DNA from: CAYGEY01 sp964349065
GTDB lineage: Bacteria; Patescibacteriota; Gracilibacteria; 1-14-2-50-48-13
DNA: 43,630 bases
Direction of reading: 5' to 3'
Assembly (NCBI GenBank): GCA_964349065.1
Contig: CAYGEY010000006.1
Coordinates: forward strand, 1 to 43,630
Of the stretch, positions 31,086-40,327 are shown one piece after another. Each line of letters opens with the position of its first letter. The stretch's first letter is position 1. A program made the translations under genes and the position numbers. The notes under the pieces are model-generated. The model did no database searches. It was given only the letters and a program-made list of their open reading frames with translations, and had not been told where the DNA came from.

Positions 31086-31337
31086 ATGATTGAAGAAGAA
31101 AAAAAAGAAATAATAGAGCCAGAAGAACTCATGTTTGGAAAACATTTCCAAATGACGATACGCATAGCGCTCATCAATATAGGAACACTCGTGATCATAG
31201 GAGGACTCGGATTGTACCTTGATACATTACTTAATACAAAACCACTCTTCCTCATCATAGGCGCACTTTCCGCCTTTGTGGTAGGACAAATACTTGTCAT
31301 TAAGACCATCAAATTACTTACTGGAACCAAAAAATAA
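31086..31337 (+). CDS. atpZ: AtpZ/AtpI-like ATP synthase assembly protein
   Basis: An 83-residue protein from the ATG at 31086, with an acidic N-terminus (IEEEKKEIIEPEEL) and two membrane helices (IALINIGTLVIIGGLGLYL; LFLIIGALSAFVVGQILVI). It matches the AtpZ/AtpI family that helps c-ring assembly or Mg2+ supply, and it opens the operon 12 bp ahead of atpB. Confidence 0.75.
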   Translation: MIEEEKKEIIEPEELMFGKHFQMTIRIALINIGTLVIIGGLGLYLDTLLNTKPLFLIIGALSAFVVGQILVIKTIKLLTGTKK

Positions 31338-31349
31338 TAAATAGAAATA

Positions 31350-32132
31350 ATGGAACACATTAAACTTGGCTCGGATATCATCTTTTCCCTCTGGGGAATC
31401 CCATTTACCAATTCAGTTTTGGCGGGATTTTTATGTTCAGCAATCTTGATCATCTTCGCAATTTTTATGCGAGTTGGAGCGGGGATTATACCTACCAGGA
31501 GGCAAGTCGCATTTGAGGCGCTCGTTGGTGTTTTCCAAGGAGGCATTACTTCAGCTTTTGGCAATGAAAAAAGAGGTATAATCATGACATATATTTTCCT
31601 TACAGTTTTCTTGTTTCTCTTTGTTGCAAATCAATTCTTTGTATTTCCTATCATCAATCAACTCGTTATTGATATGAAAGAACATGGAGAAGTTGCCCTC
31701 TTTCGCATGCCTACGACTGATTTAAGTTTACCGATCACCCTGGCATTGGCACTTATACTGGGAGGTCATTTCTGGGCATTTATTACTCATCCACTACGAT
31801 ATCTTGGTCATTTTATTAAAGTCAAAGGCATCTTTACACTCAAAAGTTTTGGTGAACTCCCAATCGCTTTTGTGGAATTTTTCTTAGGATTCATTGAAAT
31901 TATTGGAGAAGCCGCTAAAGTAGTTTCACTCTCCGCAAGGCTCTTTGGAAATCTCTTTGCAGGAGAAGTAATGTACATTGTTATCTCCGGAATAATAGCA
32001 TATATAGCCCCGATACCAATTGTAGTCCTCGCCTTACTTACTGGACTCGTTCAAGCATTTGTGTTTGTAACGCTTTCATATCAATTTATGGGGAGCATGG
32101 TATCTTCAGTTGACTCACATCATCACGCATAA
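31350..32132 (+). CDS. atpB: ATP synthase F0 subunit a
   Basis: A 260-residue polytopic subunit forming the ion half-channels. The essential Arg is R197 in LSARLFGNLFAGE, and the C-terminal LLTGLVQAFVFVTLSYQFMG helix is typical. It ends in a His-rich tail (SSVDSHHHA). It works with the c-ring encoded 24 bp downstream. Confidence 0.95.
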   Translation: MEHIKLGSDIIFSLWGIPFTNSVLAGFLCSAILIIFAIFMRVGAGIIPTRRQVAFEALVGVFQGGITSAFGNEKRGIIMTYIFLTVFLFLFVANQFFVFPIINQLVIDMKEHGEVALFRMPTTDLSLPITLALALILGGHFWAFITHPLRYLGHFIKVKGIFTLKSFGELPIAFVEFFLGFIEIIGEAAKVVSLSARLFGNLFAGEVMYIVISGIIAYIAPIPIVVLALLTGLVQAFVFVTLSYQFMGSMVSSVDSHHHA

Positions 32133-32156
32133 TATTTATTTTTTCTTTTTAATTTT

Positions 32157-32387
32157 ATGGACATCGAAGCAGTCAAAGTTTTAGCAGCAGCACTTTGTAT
32201 GGGAATAGGAACCGTCGGACCTGCACTTGCAGAAGGAATGATCGCAACAAAAGCTATGGAATCTATGGGTCGAAACCCGGCTGAATCCGGACAATTGTTC
32301 TCTAAAATGATTGTCGCTATGGCGATTACCGAATCATCAGCAATCTTTGCCCTTTTGATCTCACTTATAATTCTCTTTGTTGTGTAA
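32157..32387 (+). CDS. atpE: ATP synthase F0 subunit c with Na+-type ligand pattern
   Basis: A 76-residue hairpin of two helices. Helix 1 carries GPALAEGMIATKAMESMGRN with Glu26 where Na+ types usually have Gln. Helix 2 has AITESSAIF with the ion-carrying Glu59 followed by Ser60 and Ser61. The E/Q...ES pattern is typical of Na+-binding rings and of N-type ATPases with two Glu. The stop precedes atpF by one base. Confidence 0.9.
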   Translation: MDIEAVKVLAAALCMGIGTVGPALAEGMIATKAMESMGRNPAESGQLFSKMIVAMAITESSAIFALLISLIILFVV

Positions 32388-32388
32388 C

Positions 32389-32895
32389 ATGGGAGCACTT
32401 GATAGTCTTGGTATAAATCTTTGGTCAATTCTAATTCACTTTGTGAATATTTTCAGTTTAGTGATTATTCTCACGCTCGTTTTGTTTAAACCGCTTATGG
32501 GGTTTATGAATGATCGAAAGAAAAAAATTACTGATTCTATTAACGAAATAGAATTTCTCAAAACAGAATTCGATGAAAAATTGAAAAGTATGAAATCAGA
32601 GCGAGAAACACTTGTGCATAATTTCCAGGAACAAATGGATAAAGGTCAAAAAGAGTTATCTGAGCAAAAAGCAATTCTCATTTCTGAAATGCAAATCACA
32701 AGAGAGAAATTGATTGAGGAAACTCAAAAGGAATTACAAACGCAAAAAGACAAGTTAGTAGAAAATGTGCAAAAAGATGTGCTCTCTGCAATGCAGAAAA
32801 TTGTTCTCACCGTGCTTAAGGCACAAATGAATGAAGGAACAATATCGCAGAGTATTGAAGATCAATGGAAGAAACATTTGACTCATCACTCGTAA
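32389..32895 (+). CDS. atpF: ATP synthase F0 subunit b
   Basis: A 168-residue peripheral stalk subunit from the ATG at 32389. One membrane helix (LIHFVNIFSLVIILTLVLFK) is followed by PLMGFMNDRKKKITDSINEI and a long charged coiled coil. It ends two bases before atpH. Confidence 0.9.
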   Translation: MGALDSLGINLWSILIHFVNIFSLVIILTLVLFKPLMGFMNDRKKKITDSINEIEFLKTEFDEKLKSMKSERETLVHNFQEQMDKGQKELSEQKAILISEMQITREKLIEETQKELQTQKDKLVENVQKDVLSAMQKIVLTVLKAQMNEGTISQSIEDQWKKHLTHHS

Positions 32896-32897
32896 TA

Positions 32898-33458
32898 ATG
32901 ACGCATCTTTTTGTAGCAATATTACAGGATATAAGTGAGTACTTCAGATCTGGAAGTGCTTTGCCGGAGTCATTACAGATCTGGGCAAAAAAAGAGAATC
33001 TTGAAGATTTGAAGTTAGGAACATTGGAATTACTTTCCCTCTCTCAAGGAAAAAATATCAAATGTACTTCACTTCTCTCAAAAGCAGTAGCAAAAATGAT
33101 CTGCAAGGAATTAACTACTCCTGATGATCTCCCTAAGGGAAATATCGCAGATTATGTTTATTGGCTTAAAAAGACATATACGCTTAGGTCGCAAGAAACG
33201 ATTTTGATACGTGCATTAAATCAACTTGAGCCTCATGCCCCACTGATTATTGTCGAAGCGCCGATGACACTAACTGAGAAACAGAAATCTATGTTTCGAC
33301 ATGATATATCAACAAAAGAAGAATATGCATTTGTCAGATTTCGAACTAATAGCGAACTCATAGGAGGGATACGAGTGTACCATAATGGAATACTTTCTGA
33401 ACATTCACTCAGATCTGAACTTGATACAATATTTTCCAATCTTTATCTCAACGTTTAA
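32898..33458 (+). CDS. atpH: ATP synthase F1 subunit delta
   Basis: A 186-residue protein from the ATG at 32898, two bases after the atpF stop. The C-terminal part FRTNSELIGGIRVYHNGILS with a final helix matches the delta signature. The N-terminal helical domain is divergent, as is common. It links the stalk b subunits to alpha. Confidence 0.85.
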   Translation: MTHLFVAILQDISEYFRSGSALPESLQIWAKKENLEDLKLGTLELLSLSQGKNIKCTSLLSKAVAKMICKELTTPDDLPKGNIADYVYWLKKTYTLRSQETILIRALNQLEPHAPLIIVEAPMTLTEKQKSMFRHDISTKEEYAFVRFRTNSELIGGIRVYHNGILSEHSLRSELDTIFSNLYLNV

Positions 33459-33470
33459 TTTTACAAAGGT

Positions 33471-34982
33471 ATGGCTGAAACAATTTTACATTTTTTAGAC
33501 TCACTCGAATCTGCACTTGCAGAAGGTACTTCTAACAAAGGTATTGCAAAAGAAGGACTAGGAGTAATTAACTCATATAAAGACGGAGTAATTGATATAC
33601 GAGGGCTTGGGGAGTTGAAGATGAATGAAATCGTTATGATTGAAGAAGCTGATGCTGAGGCACTTGTACTCAACCTTGAGCAAACTGGAGCGATGGCTCT
33701 TGTACTTCAAACCGGAAAGGATATTAAAGAAGGTCAATTTGTGAAAGCGACCGGGACGATGCTCTCCGTGCCCGTTGGTGATGATATTATTGGACGTATT
33801 ATTGATCCGCTAGGTAAATCACTTGATGGAAAACCAGCAATCAAATCAACAAAAGAATATCCAGTAGAGAAAATCGCACCTGGAGTAATCGCACGTAAAT
33901 CCGTGAGTGAACCGGTACAAACCGGTATAGTTGCGATTGACGCATTGATTCCGATAGGACGAGGTCAGAGGGAGCTCATCATTGGTGACCGTCAAACCGG
34001 TAAAACGACGATTGCTATTGATACGATATTGAACCAAAAAGGTAAAAATATGATTTGTATTTATGTATCGGTTGGACAACGAGAATCCAAACTTGGGCAG
34101 GTAGTACAAATCCTCAAAGATAAAGGAGCTATGGATTATACGATCATTGTTTCTGCGAGTGCTTCGTCATCTGCAGTACTGCAATATTTAGCGCCGATGT
34201 CAGGAACTGCCGTTGCAGAATATTTCATGGATCAGGGGAAAGATGTTTTGATCGTCTATGATGACCTCTCCAAACAAGCTGTTGCTTACCGAGAAATGTC
34301 ACTTTTGTTACGACGTCCTCCGGGACGAGAAGCGTATCCGGGTGATGTATTTTATCTGCACAGTCGTTTGCTTGAGCGATCAGCACGATTAAATGATAAA
34401 AACGGTGGAGGATCAATCACTGCCCTACCGATCATCGAGACACAGGCGGCGGACGTTGCGGCGTATATCCCGACCAATGTGATCTCTATTACAGATGGTC
34501 AAATTTTCTTGGAGACAGATTTATTTAACAAAGGTATTCGTCCAGCGATAAATGTTGGTGTCTCCGTATCCCGAGTTGGAGGTGCCGCTCAAACCAAACT
34601 TATAAAAAAGGTTTCCGGAGATGCGAAGCTAAGATTGACGCAGTATTATGAGCTTGAAGCATTTTCACAATTTGCTTCAGATTTGGATTCTGCGACAAAA
34701 GAGCAGTTAACGCGAGGACGAAGAGTGGTTGAGTCATTGAAGCAAAAGCAAAATAAACCGTATGAACTTTGGGAAGAAGCAGTAGTGATCATCGCCGCAT
34801 CCAAAGGGTATTTGGATAACACTCCAGTCGAAAATGTACTTGGGAAATTTAAAGATATTTTGTCAGAAATGAGTATGAACCATAAAGATCTCGTTGAAAA
34901 AATGATGAAAGAACAAGCATATACGGATGAAATTGCTGAGTCTCTGACTGGGGTTTTAGAGAAATTTTTTAAGAATGAATAA
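33471..34982 (+). CDS. atpA: ATP synthase F1 subunit alpha
   Basis: A 503-residue non-catalytic nucleotide-binding subunit. The P-loop is GDRQTGKT (172-179), followed by IYVSVGQR, LIVYDDLSKQAVAYR and the REAYPGD motif. Length and motif order are normal. It is a good marker for placing the organism. Confidence 0.97.
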   Translation: MAETILHFLDSLESALAEGTSNKGIAKEGLGVINSYKDGVIDIRGLGELKMNEIVMIEEADAEALVLNLEQTGAMALVLQTGKDIKEGQFVKATGTMLSVPVGDDIIGRIIDPLGKSLDGKPAIKSTKEYPVEKIAPGVIARKSVSEPVQTGIVAIDALIPIGRGQRELIIGDRQTGKTTIAIDTILNQKGKNMICIYVSVGQRESKLGQVVQILKDKGAMDYTIIVSASASSSAVLQYLAPMSGTAVAEYFMDQGKDVLIVYDDLSKQAVAYREMSLLLRRPPGREAYPGDVFYLHSRLLERSARLNDKNGGGSITALPIIETQAADVAAYIPTNVISITDGQIFLETDLFNKGIRPAINVGVSVSRVGGAAQTKLIKKVSGDAKLRLTQYYELEAFSQFASDLDSATKEQLTRGRRVVESLKQKQNKPYELWEEAVVIIAASKGYLDNTPVENVLGKFKDILSEMSMNHKDLVEKMMKEQAYTDEIAESLTGVLEKFFKNE

Positions 34983-34988
34983 TACTTA

Positions 34989-35885
34989 ATGGCATCTTTA
35001 CTTGAAATCAGAAAGAAGATCGCGAGCGTGAAGAATACAAAAAAAATCACCAAAGCGATGCAACTCGTCTCCACAAGCAAAATGAAACATTTTCAAGAGC
35101 TTGCGATGGCTTCTAAAAACTATATTCAATTGTTATTGGAAGTGCTTGGAAAAACGTTAAATTCTGAAGAAGAGAGTAATTTTACAACCAAGAGAGAAAA
35201 AGGAAAAAAATTGTTTATTTTGTATTCATCAGACAAAGGACTTTGCGGAAGTATGAACAATCATCTTTTCAAAGGTTTGATCAATGCAGACGCGTGGATG
35301 CACACTCCTGCAGCAGAGCGTGAACTCATCACCATCGGGAAAAAGGCTTCGGATATGGCTCGAATTGCCGGAATTGAATGCTTACTCGAGTGGAAATATT
35401 TACCGGAAAAATTTGAGATGACTGATGTGATCGCAATGATCGCAGAAATAGTAGAGATCTGGGAGAGTGAGAGCGTATGTGAAATATATTTTGTGGTTCC
35501 GTATTTCAAAAATGCGTTTACCTTTTATCCGAAATGCAAAAGAGTTCTTCCTTTTGATGCTGAGATGGCGAAGGAATATTCAAAAGCTGGAGCTGATGAT
35601 GAAGTAATTGCTACTAAAGAATCAAGCGGATACATGTTTTACGAGCCTGATTTGATGCGAGTCAAAGACGTCCTCTACACACAAATAATCACCGGCATCT
35701 TTGCAGAATCCCTCAACCAACTCAAAGCGACTGAATACTCAAGCCGTATGATGGCCATGCAAAACGCGACCGAATCAGCGCAAAAAATGATCGAATCCAA
35801 AACACTTGTTTATAATAAAATCCGGCAACAGATGATCACTCAGCAAATCTCTGAGATCGTGAACGCCGCTGAAGCAATTCTTTAA
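34989..35885 (+). CDS. atpG: ATP synthase F1 subunit gamma
   Basis: A 298-residue rotor subunit. The N-terminal helix (LLEIRKKIASVKNTKKITKA, then MQLVSTSKM) and the C-terminal helix (EYSSRMMAMQNATESAQKMI) form the antiparallel coil inside the alpha/beta hexamer. The central DKGLCGSMN motif is conserved. Confidence 0.95.
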   Translation: MASLLEIRKKIASVKNTKKITKAMQLVSTSKMKHFQELAMASKNYIQLLLEVLGKTLNSEEESNFTTKREKGKKLFILYSSDKGLCGSMNNHLFKGLINADAWMHTPAAERELITIGKKASDMARIAGIECLLEWKYLPEKFEMTDVIAMIAEIVEIWESESVCEIYFVVPYFKNAFTFYPKCKRVLPFDAEMAKEYSKAGADDEVIATKESSGYMFYEPDLMRVKDVLYTQIITGIFAESLNQLKATEYSSRMMAMQNATESAQKMIESKTLVYNKIRQQMITQQISEIVNAAEAIL

Positions 35886-35898
35886 CCTTACTGTATTT

Positions 35899-37296
35899 AT
35901 GACCACTCACACTCATCCAAAAGGAAAAATCGTCCGTATCATCGGAGTTGTCGTCGACGTTTCGTTTGATGATCACATACCAAGTACATATAGCGCCCTC
36001 AAAGTCGGGGATATCACGCTCGAAGTGCAGGCGCATATGGGAGAAGGTATTGTGCGGTGTATTTCCATGACAACTACAGACGGAATGCATATCGGACAGG
36101 AGGCGATGGATACTATGAGCCCGATCATGGCCCCGGTTGGGAGTGCAGTTTTAGGAAGAGTGTTTAATGTCACAGGAGATCCGATTGATGAAGGAGAACC
36201 ATTGCCGGCTAATGTGGAATACCGAGCAATCCATCAAAGTGCACCGACACTTATTGAACAAAGCGGAACGGTGGAAACTTTAGAAACAGGAATCAAAGTA
36301 ATTGACCTTCTCTGCCCTTTTACCAAGGGAGGAAAAGTTGCCTTGTTCGGAGGAGCAGGAGTAGGAAAAACTGTGATCATCCAAGAGCTCATCCACAACA
36401 TCGCGATGAAACACGGAGGATACTCAGTATTCGCAGGAGTGGGAGAGCGAAGTCGTGAAGGAAATGACCTTATTGCTGAAATGAAAGAAGGAGGCGTGAT
36501 CGACAAACTCGCAATGGTGTTCGGGCAGATGAATGAACCGCCTGGAGCACGTCTCCGAGTAGCATTTACAGGCCTTGCAATGGCAGAGAAATTCCGAGAT
36601 GAAGGACGAGATATTTTGATGTTTATTGATAATATTTTTAGGTTTACGCAGGCAGGAGCCGAGGTTTCTGCTTTGCTCGGGCGTTTGCCTTCAGCGGTGG
36701 GTTACCAGCCGACTTTGGCGAGTGACATGGGAGCGCTTCAAGAGCGCATTACTTCCACAAAAACAGGATCTATCACATCTGTTCAGGCGGTATATGTACC
36801 TGCAGATGACTTGACTGACCCGGCTCCAGCAACCACATTCCAGCATTTGGATGCGACGGTGGTTCTCTCTCGGCAACTTGCGTCCATCGGTATTTATCCT
36901 GCAGTTGATCCGCTTGACTCGAACTCTGTCGCTTTGAAGCCGGAGATCGTGGGAGAAGATCATTACTGGGTCGCATCACAGGTTCGAGAAGTGCTTCAGA
37001 GATACAAAGAGCTCCAAGATGTCATCGCGATCTTGGGTATGGAAGAGCTTTCTGAGCAAGATAAATCCACCGTGTTCCGAGCTCGAAAGATCCAGAAATT
37101 TTTGTCTCAGAGTTTCCACGTGGCGGAGCAATTTACCGGGAACCCGGGAGTGTACGTCAAAGTTGCGGATACGGTTGCATCATTTAAAGAAATCTTGGAA
37201 GGAAAATGTGATAATATTGCGGAGGATCATTTTTATATGGCAGGATCGCTGGATGATGTGCGTGATCGGCATCATAAGGCGATGGCTGCGAAATAA
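35899..37296 (+). CDS. atpD: ATP synthase F1 subunit beta
   Basis: A 465-residue catalytic subunit. The P-loop is GGAGVGKT (151-158), the catalytic Glu is E183 in GVGERSREGND, and the DNIFRFTQAGAEVSALLGR stretch is intact. The sequence is highly conserved except for a short His-Thr N-terminus. Confidence 0.97.
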   Translation: MTTHTHPKGKIVRIIGVVVDVSFDDHIPSTYSALKVGDITLEVQAHMGEGIVRCISMTTTDGMHIGQEAMDTMSPIMAPVGSAVLGRVFNVTGDPIDEGEPLPANVEYRAIHQSAPTLIEQSGTVETLETGIKVIDLLCPFTKGGKVALFGGAGVGKTVIIQELIHNIAMKHGGYSVFAGVGERSREGNDLIAEMKEGGVIDKLAMVFGQMNEPPGARLRVAFTGLAMAEKFRDEGRDILMFIDNIFRFTQAGAEVSALLGRLPSAVGYQPTLASDMGALQERITSTKTGSITSVQAVYVPADDLTDPAPATTFQHLDATVVLSRQLASIGIYPAVDPLDSNSVALKPEIVGEDHYWVASQVREVLQRYKELQDVIAILGMEELSEQDKSTVFRARKIQKFLSQSFHVAEQFTGNPGVYVKVADTVASFKEILEGKCDNIAEDHFYMAGSLDDVRDRHHKAMAAK

Positions 37297-37313
37297 TATT
37301 TTATGAAAAAAAT

Positions 37314-37724
37314 ATGAGTAGGACATTTCATATACAGGTGGTTTCTCCGAAAGGGATTGCGTTTACAGGCGAGTCTGACTGCGTCACTCTTGAAACGGAG
37401 CAAGGAATCATGCAGATCAAGCCTGGTCATGCGGACTTGATCGGGACGATTGATTTTACTGAGATCCGCGTGGCTTTGGGAGCGGAGGAAGAGCATTTAC
37501 TTGGACGGAAAGGTGTTGTGCATGTTGATAACGTGCTTGGAAAAGTGGGGGTGCTTTTGGGGTACGCGAGTCATTACAAGCATGTGAGTTTCGCGACGAT
37601 GGAAGAGCATTTAAAGCATATTGAGGGGCTTTTGGCTAGTGGGGAGAATTTGAAAGATTTCCATGTGACGTTTTTGAATGAAGAGAGGGTGGCGTTGGAG
37701 CAGATGGTGAGGAGGGGGGAATAG
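37314..37724 (+). CDS. atpC: ATP synthase F1 subunit epsilon
   Basis: A 136-residue subunit with the N-terminal beta-sandwich (FHIQVVSPKGIAFTGESDCV, then TLETEQGIMQIKPGHADLIG). The C-terminal helices are short. It completes the operon in the standard bacterial order. There is no clear plus-strand terminator behind it; the next hairpin has its T-tract on the minus strand. Confidence 0.9.
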   Translation: MSRTFHIQVVSPKGIAFTGESDCVTLETEQGIMQIKPGHADLIGTIDFTEIRVALGAEEEHLLGRKGVVHVDNVLGKVGVLLGYASHYKHVSFATMEEHLKHIEGLLASGENLKDFHVTFLNEERVALEQMVRRGE

Positions 37725-37726
37725 AG

Positions 37727-37761
37727 AAAAAAACAGGCCGTCTGAAAATGACAAGCCTGTT
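37727..37761 (-). terminator. Terminator of the gene at 37784
   Basis: On the minus strand AACAGGC and GCCTGTT pair, followed by TTTTTCTC. It may also slow transcription leaving atpC. Confidence 0.65.
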
Positions 37762-37783
37762 ATGGAGAAAACTGATTTCTAAA

Positions 37784-38179
37784 CTACCCCTGTTTTTTAT
37801 ACAAGTCTTCTATCAAAACTTCATTTATTAGAAGCATTTTTAGCCAACTTGTTCTTATGGATCCCTTTAAAGTTTCCGATAAGATTTTTTTAATTTCATA
37901 CTTGTCGGTGCTGAGGTAGTACTGATAAATAATACTTACTTTTTCTATAACATCTCTGACAAGTTCTTCACTTGCTGATTCAGACATTCGTGTAAGATGT
38001 TTAAGTACCTTTGGCAAATCTTCTTCTGCCATTTCAAATTTTTCATTAACATATTTCGATGAAGTTCTGATAATCCAACGTACATTCTTTTTATAAGTTT
38101 GTATAGAACTTTCATTTTCTCCACGAATGTATTCGATGCCTACATGTTTATAGATTTCTTCAAAATCAATTTCATTCAA
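37784..38179 (-). CDS. Hypothetical helical protein, 131 residues
   Basis: No family is recognised. It is charged and helix-rich (SKYVNEKFEMAEEDLPKVLK, EELVRDVIEKVSIIYQYYL), without a signal or membrane segment. It is downstream of the Doc toxin in the same direction with an 84-bp gap and could share its transcript. Confidence 0.55.
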   Translation of the reverse strand: MNEIDFEEIYKHVGIEYIRGENESSIQTYKKNVRWIIRTSSKYVNEKFEMAEEDLPKVLKHLTRMSESASEELVRDVIEKVSIIYQYYLSTDKYEIKKILSETLKGSIRTSWLKMLLINEVLIEDLYKKQG

Positions 38180-38263
38180 AATTAGTACTCCTACTCTTTT
38201 TTTATGAAGAATATCACATAAATAGTATATGTCAAACTTTTAACAGTCTTCTTATGTTTTATA

Positions 38264-38737
38264 TTACATCATAAACGTCTCCAAGAAGTTTTTCACCTTT
38301 TTCTTGAGGGTGTCGAAATGTTCGTGAGATGCTGCGATGGCGATGTTGAAATTATAAAAACCTAGAGCATGAGCTTCCCTAAATTCCTCGTGCTCAAAAT
38401 TATATTCCGGAAATTTTTCTTTAAACCAACTTTGGTATTCTACCAGAGTTTTTTTCTTGTGGACCTTCCCATTCTGATACAAAAAATATAACGTAATTAT
38501 TAAAGCTAATCTTTTATTTCCGTTAATGAAAAAGTGTCCTTTGTTAATAGATAGAAAAATATACGTAGCTTTTTCATAGACACCCTTGTACCAAGATGAT
38601 CGAGATTGTTTTAAAACTGCATCTAATTTTTCAATGCCTCGTGAATTAAGGCCATAGTCAGGAGTATCCTCAGCTTTGTTGAACTCAAGCGCTATTTTAA
38701 ATAATGGAAGACACTCTTCTGTAGTTATATAATGCAT
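38264..38737 (-). CDS. Doc/Fic-type toxin
   Basis: A 157-residue Doc-like Fic domain. The active-site motif is HFFINGNKR (68-76), matching HxFx(D/N)GNKR, which distinguishes Doc kinases from AMPylating Fic proteins. GLNSRGIEKLDAVL and TYIFLSINKG are typical Doc regions. Doc phosphorylates EF-Tu and halts translation. The likely antitoxin gene ends two bases upstream. Confidence 0.85.
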   Translation of the reverse strand: MHYITTEECLPLFKIALEFNKAEDTPDYGLNSRGIEKLDAVLKQSRSSWYKGVYEKATYIFLSINKGHFFINGNKRLALIITLYFLYQNGKVHKKKTLVEYQSWFKEKFPEYNFEHEEFREAHALGFYNFNIAIAASHEHFDTLKKKVKNFLETFMM

Positions 38738-38739
38738 AA

Positions 38740-38907
38740 TTATCGGAGTGAAAGAGCTTCTAAAACATCACCAAAATTTCTTCGGATTTTATGAACGCTT
38801 TTTTTTCGAAGGGCCATCTCTGCTTTTGCTCGTTCAGCTTTTGATAATCGTTTTTTAAGAGAAACAAGCTTACTGGATTTTCCCTTCTTGATTTGTGCTG
38901 TTGCCAT
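38740..38907 (-). CDS. Small basic putative antitoxin of Doc, 55 residues
   Basis: The frame starts at the ATG at 38907 (MATAQIKKGKSSK), runs through a Lys/Arg-rich helix (LKKRLSKAERAKAEMALRKK) and ends DVLEALSLR, two bases before the Doc ATG. The antitoxin-toxin order fits. Unlike Phd it is strongly basic and lacks the Phd/YefM fold, so it may be a different inhibitor type. Confidence 0.6.
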   Translation of the reverse strand: MATAQIKKGKSSKLVSLKKRLSKAERAKAEMALRKKSVHKIRRNFGDVLEALSLR

Positions 38908-39082
38908 TGTTCATTGTTAGAGATTCTGATTTCAAAATACCACCTAAATAATAATCTCAAAAGTCAAAGTTTTCGATTCTGTTAGAAATTTATAACAGCT
39001 GATCTACTATTCCACCTCTCCTAGCTATTTCCAAATCAATTTCAATGATTTATAATCCCACATATAGATACCACCCATTACC

Positions 39083-39421
39083 ATGAACCCCATCACCTGG
39101 TCAGACTTTGAAAAAGTAGAACTTCGCATCGGCACAATCTTGAGTGCCGAAGATTTCCCTGAGGCAAGAAAGCCTGCATATAAACTCACTATAGATTTTG
39201 GTCCTACGATAGGCATCAAAAAATCCAGTGCACAAATTACTGCACATTACTCAAAAGAGGATCTCGTAGGAAAGCAAATCATGGCTGTGACGAATTTCCC
39301 ACCTAAGCAAGTAGGCCCGTTTATGTCCGAGGTGCTCGTGACCGGGCTTTATGATGCAGAAGGGAACGTGGTTTTAGCTATGCCCGAGAGAGGCGTGGAG
39401 AATGGGAGTAGGTTGGTGTAA
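39083..39421 (+). CDS. csaA: CsaA-like tRNA-binding-domain protein
   Basis: A 112-residue OB-fold protein of the tRNA_bind family: FEKVELRIGTILSAEDFPEA, then KPAYKLTIDFG, SAQITAHYSKEDL and VTNFPPKQVG. It ends with PERGVENGSRL. CsaA acts as a secretion-related chaperone in Bacillus; the domain also occurs in tRNA-binding factors. It is a single gene. Confidence 0.9.
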   Translation: MNPITWSDFEKVELRIGTILSAEDFPEARKPAYKLTIDFGPTIGIKKSSAQITAHYSKEDLVGKQIMAVTNFPPKQVGPFMSEVLVTGLYDAEGNVVLAMPERGVENGSRLV

Positions 39422-39440
39422 GAAAGTAGAGAATAGTGAA

Positions 39441-39473
39441 AGAACTCAGTTAATATCTAACCGAGTTCTTTAA
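39441..39473. terminator. Bidirectional terminator
   Basis: AGAACTCAGTTA and TAACCGAGTTCT pair with one mismatch around ATATC. TTTAATTG follows on the plus strand. It serves csaA and possibly the convergent lipoprotein gene. Confidence 0.65.
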
Positions 39474-39484
39474 TTGTTTATTTC

Positions 39485-40231
39485 TTATGGCCCTCCACCA
39501 CATCCACCATATGTACTGAAAGGATAAACTTCCTTGTATGTATATGGATTAGTAGGCTGGATGCTAACTGTTTGAAAGTGACTACCATCTCTCGCCTCAA
39601 AGGAGACTTCTACGAGAGTTATAGTTACATGATAGGCAAAATCAGGTCCTGTAGGGTTATAATTACCACAATACTGTAGCACCGTAAATTTCTCAAGATT
39701 CACGGTTGGTCTTTCAATTGCTGAAAGAAAAAATTTATTTATACCCTTATTGAGTGAAATCAGCGGTTCCATACCAATTCGAACTCTACCTTTCATCCAT
39801 TCCCCCTCAATATTCACATTATCGAAAGAATTATTTTTTGACCAAACAAATCCAGTTTCGTCTGAAATAATAAATTCAATCATGTTTGCCCATTTAGATA
39901 TATCCACGTCTATCAACACATAACCTGCTGAGAATGATCTGGGGACATCCACATCCAATGTTATAAATTTTGTTGGTAATTTGAGGTTACCCTTGTTTAC
40001 AATGAGTGGAGCTCCGTAGGCACTAACTTTAGTATTTGTCGTTAATTCCTTGTACGTCCCAAATTCCTGATATTTATTAGGGATTGGAAGTTTAGATTTT
40101 TCACTGGTAACAATTGTTTTGGCTTCATTAGATTTTAAAACTGATTGAAGCAAACCAAGTTGTTCTGATGTGACACATCCAACTAATGACAATGAAGTCA
40201 ACATTCCAAAGATCAAAGATTTCTTTAACAT
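39485..40231 (-). CDS. Lipoprotein A
   Basis: A 248-residue protein with lipobox LSLVGC after MLKKSLIFGMLTS. The mature region is beta-rich (FITLDVDVPRS, GYVLIDVDISKW, HVTITLVEVSFE) and ends with GGCGGGP. It shares the leader motif xxIFGML and an upstream block with lipoproteins B and C. Surface or periplasmic function is unknown. Confidence 0.7.
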   Translation of the reverse strand: MLKKSLIFGMLTSLSLVGCVTSEQLGLLQSVLKSNEAKTIVTSEKSKLPIPNKYQEFGTYKELTTNTKVSAYGAPLIVNKGNLKLPTKFITLDVDVPRSFSAGYVLIDVDISKWANMIEFIISDETGFVWSKNNSFDNVNIEGEWMKGRVRIGMEPLISLNKGINKFFLSAIERPTVNLEKFTVLQYCGNYNPTGPDFAYHVTITLVEVSFEARDGSHFQTVSIQPTNPYTYKEVYPFSTYGGCGGGP

Positions 40232-40327
40232 TTTTTTATTTCTCTTTTCGTATTATTTTTTCAGTATTAGAGCACAATTATTAATAATTATCAATATTAA
40301 CTTTAATACAAGGGCATGAGAAAAGTG

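Noticed and set aside
35836..36963. Opposite-strand ORFs over atpD
   Set aside because: They are shadows of a highly conserved gene, without start signals or family similarity.
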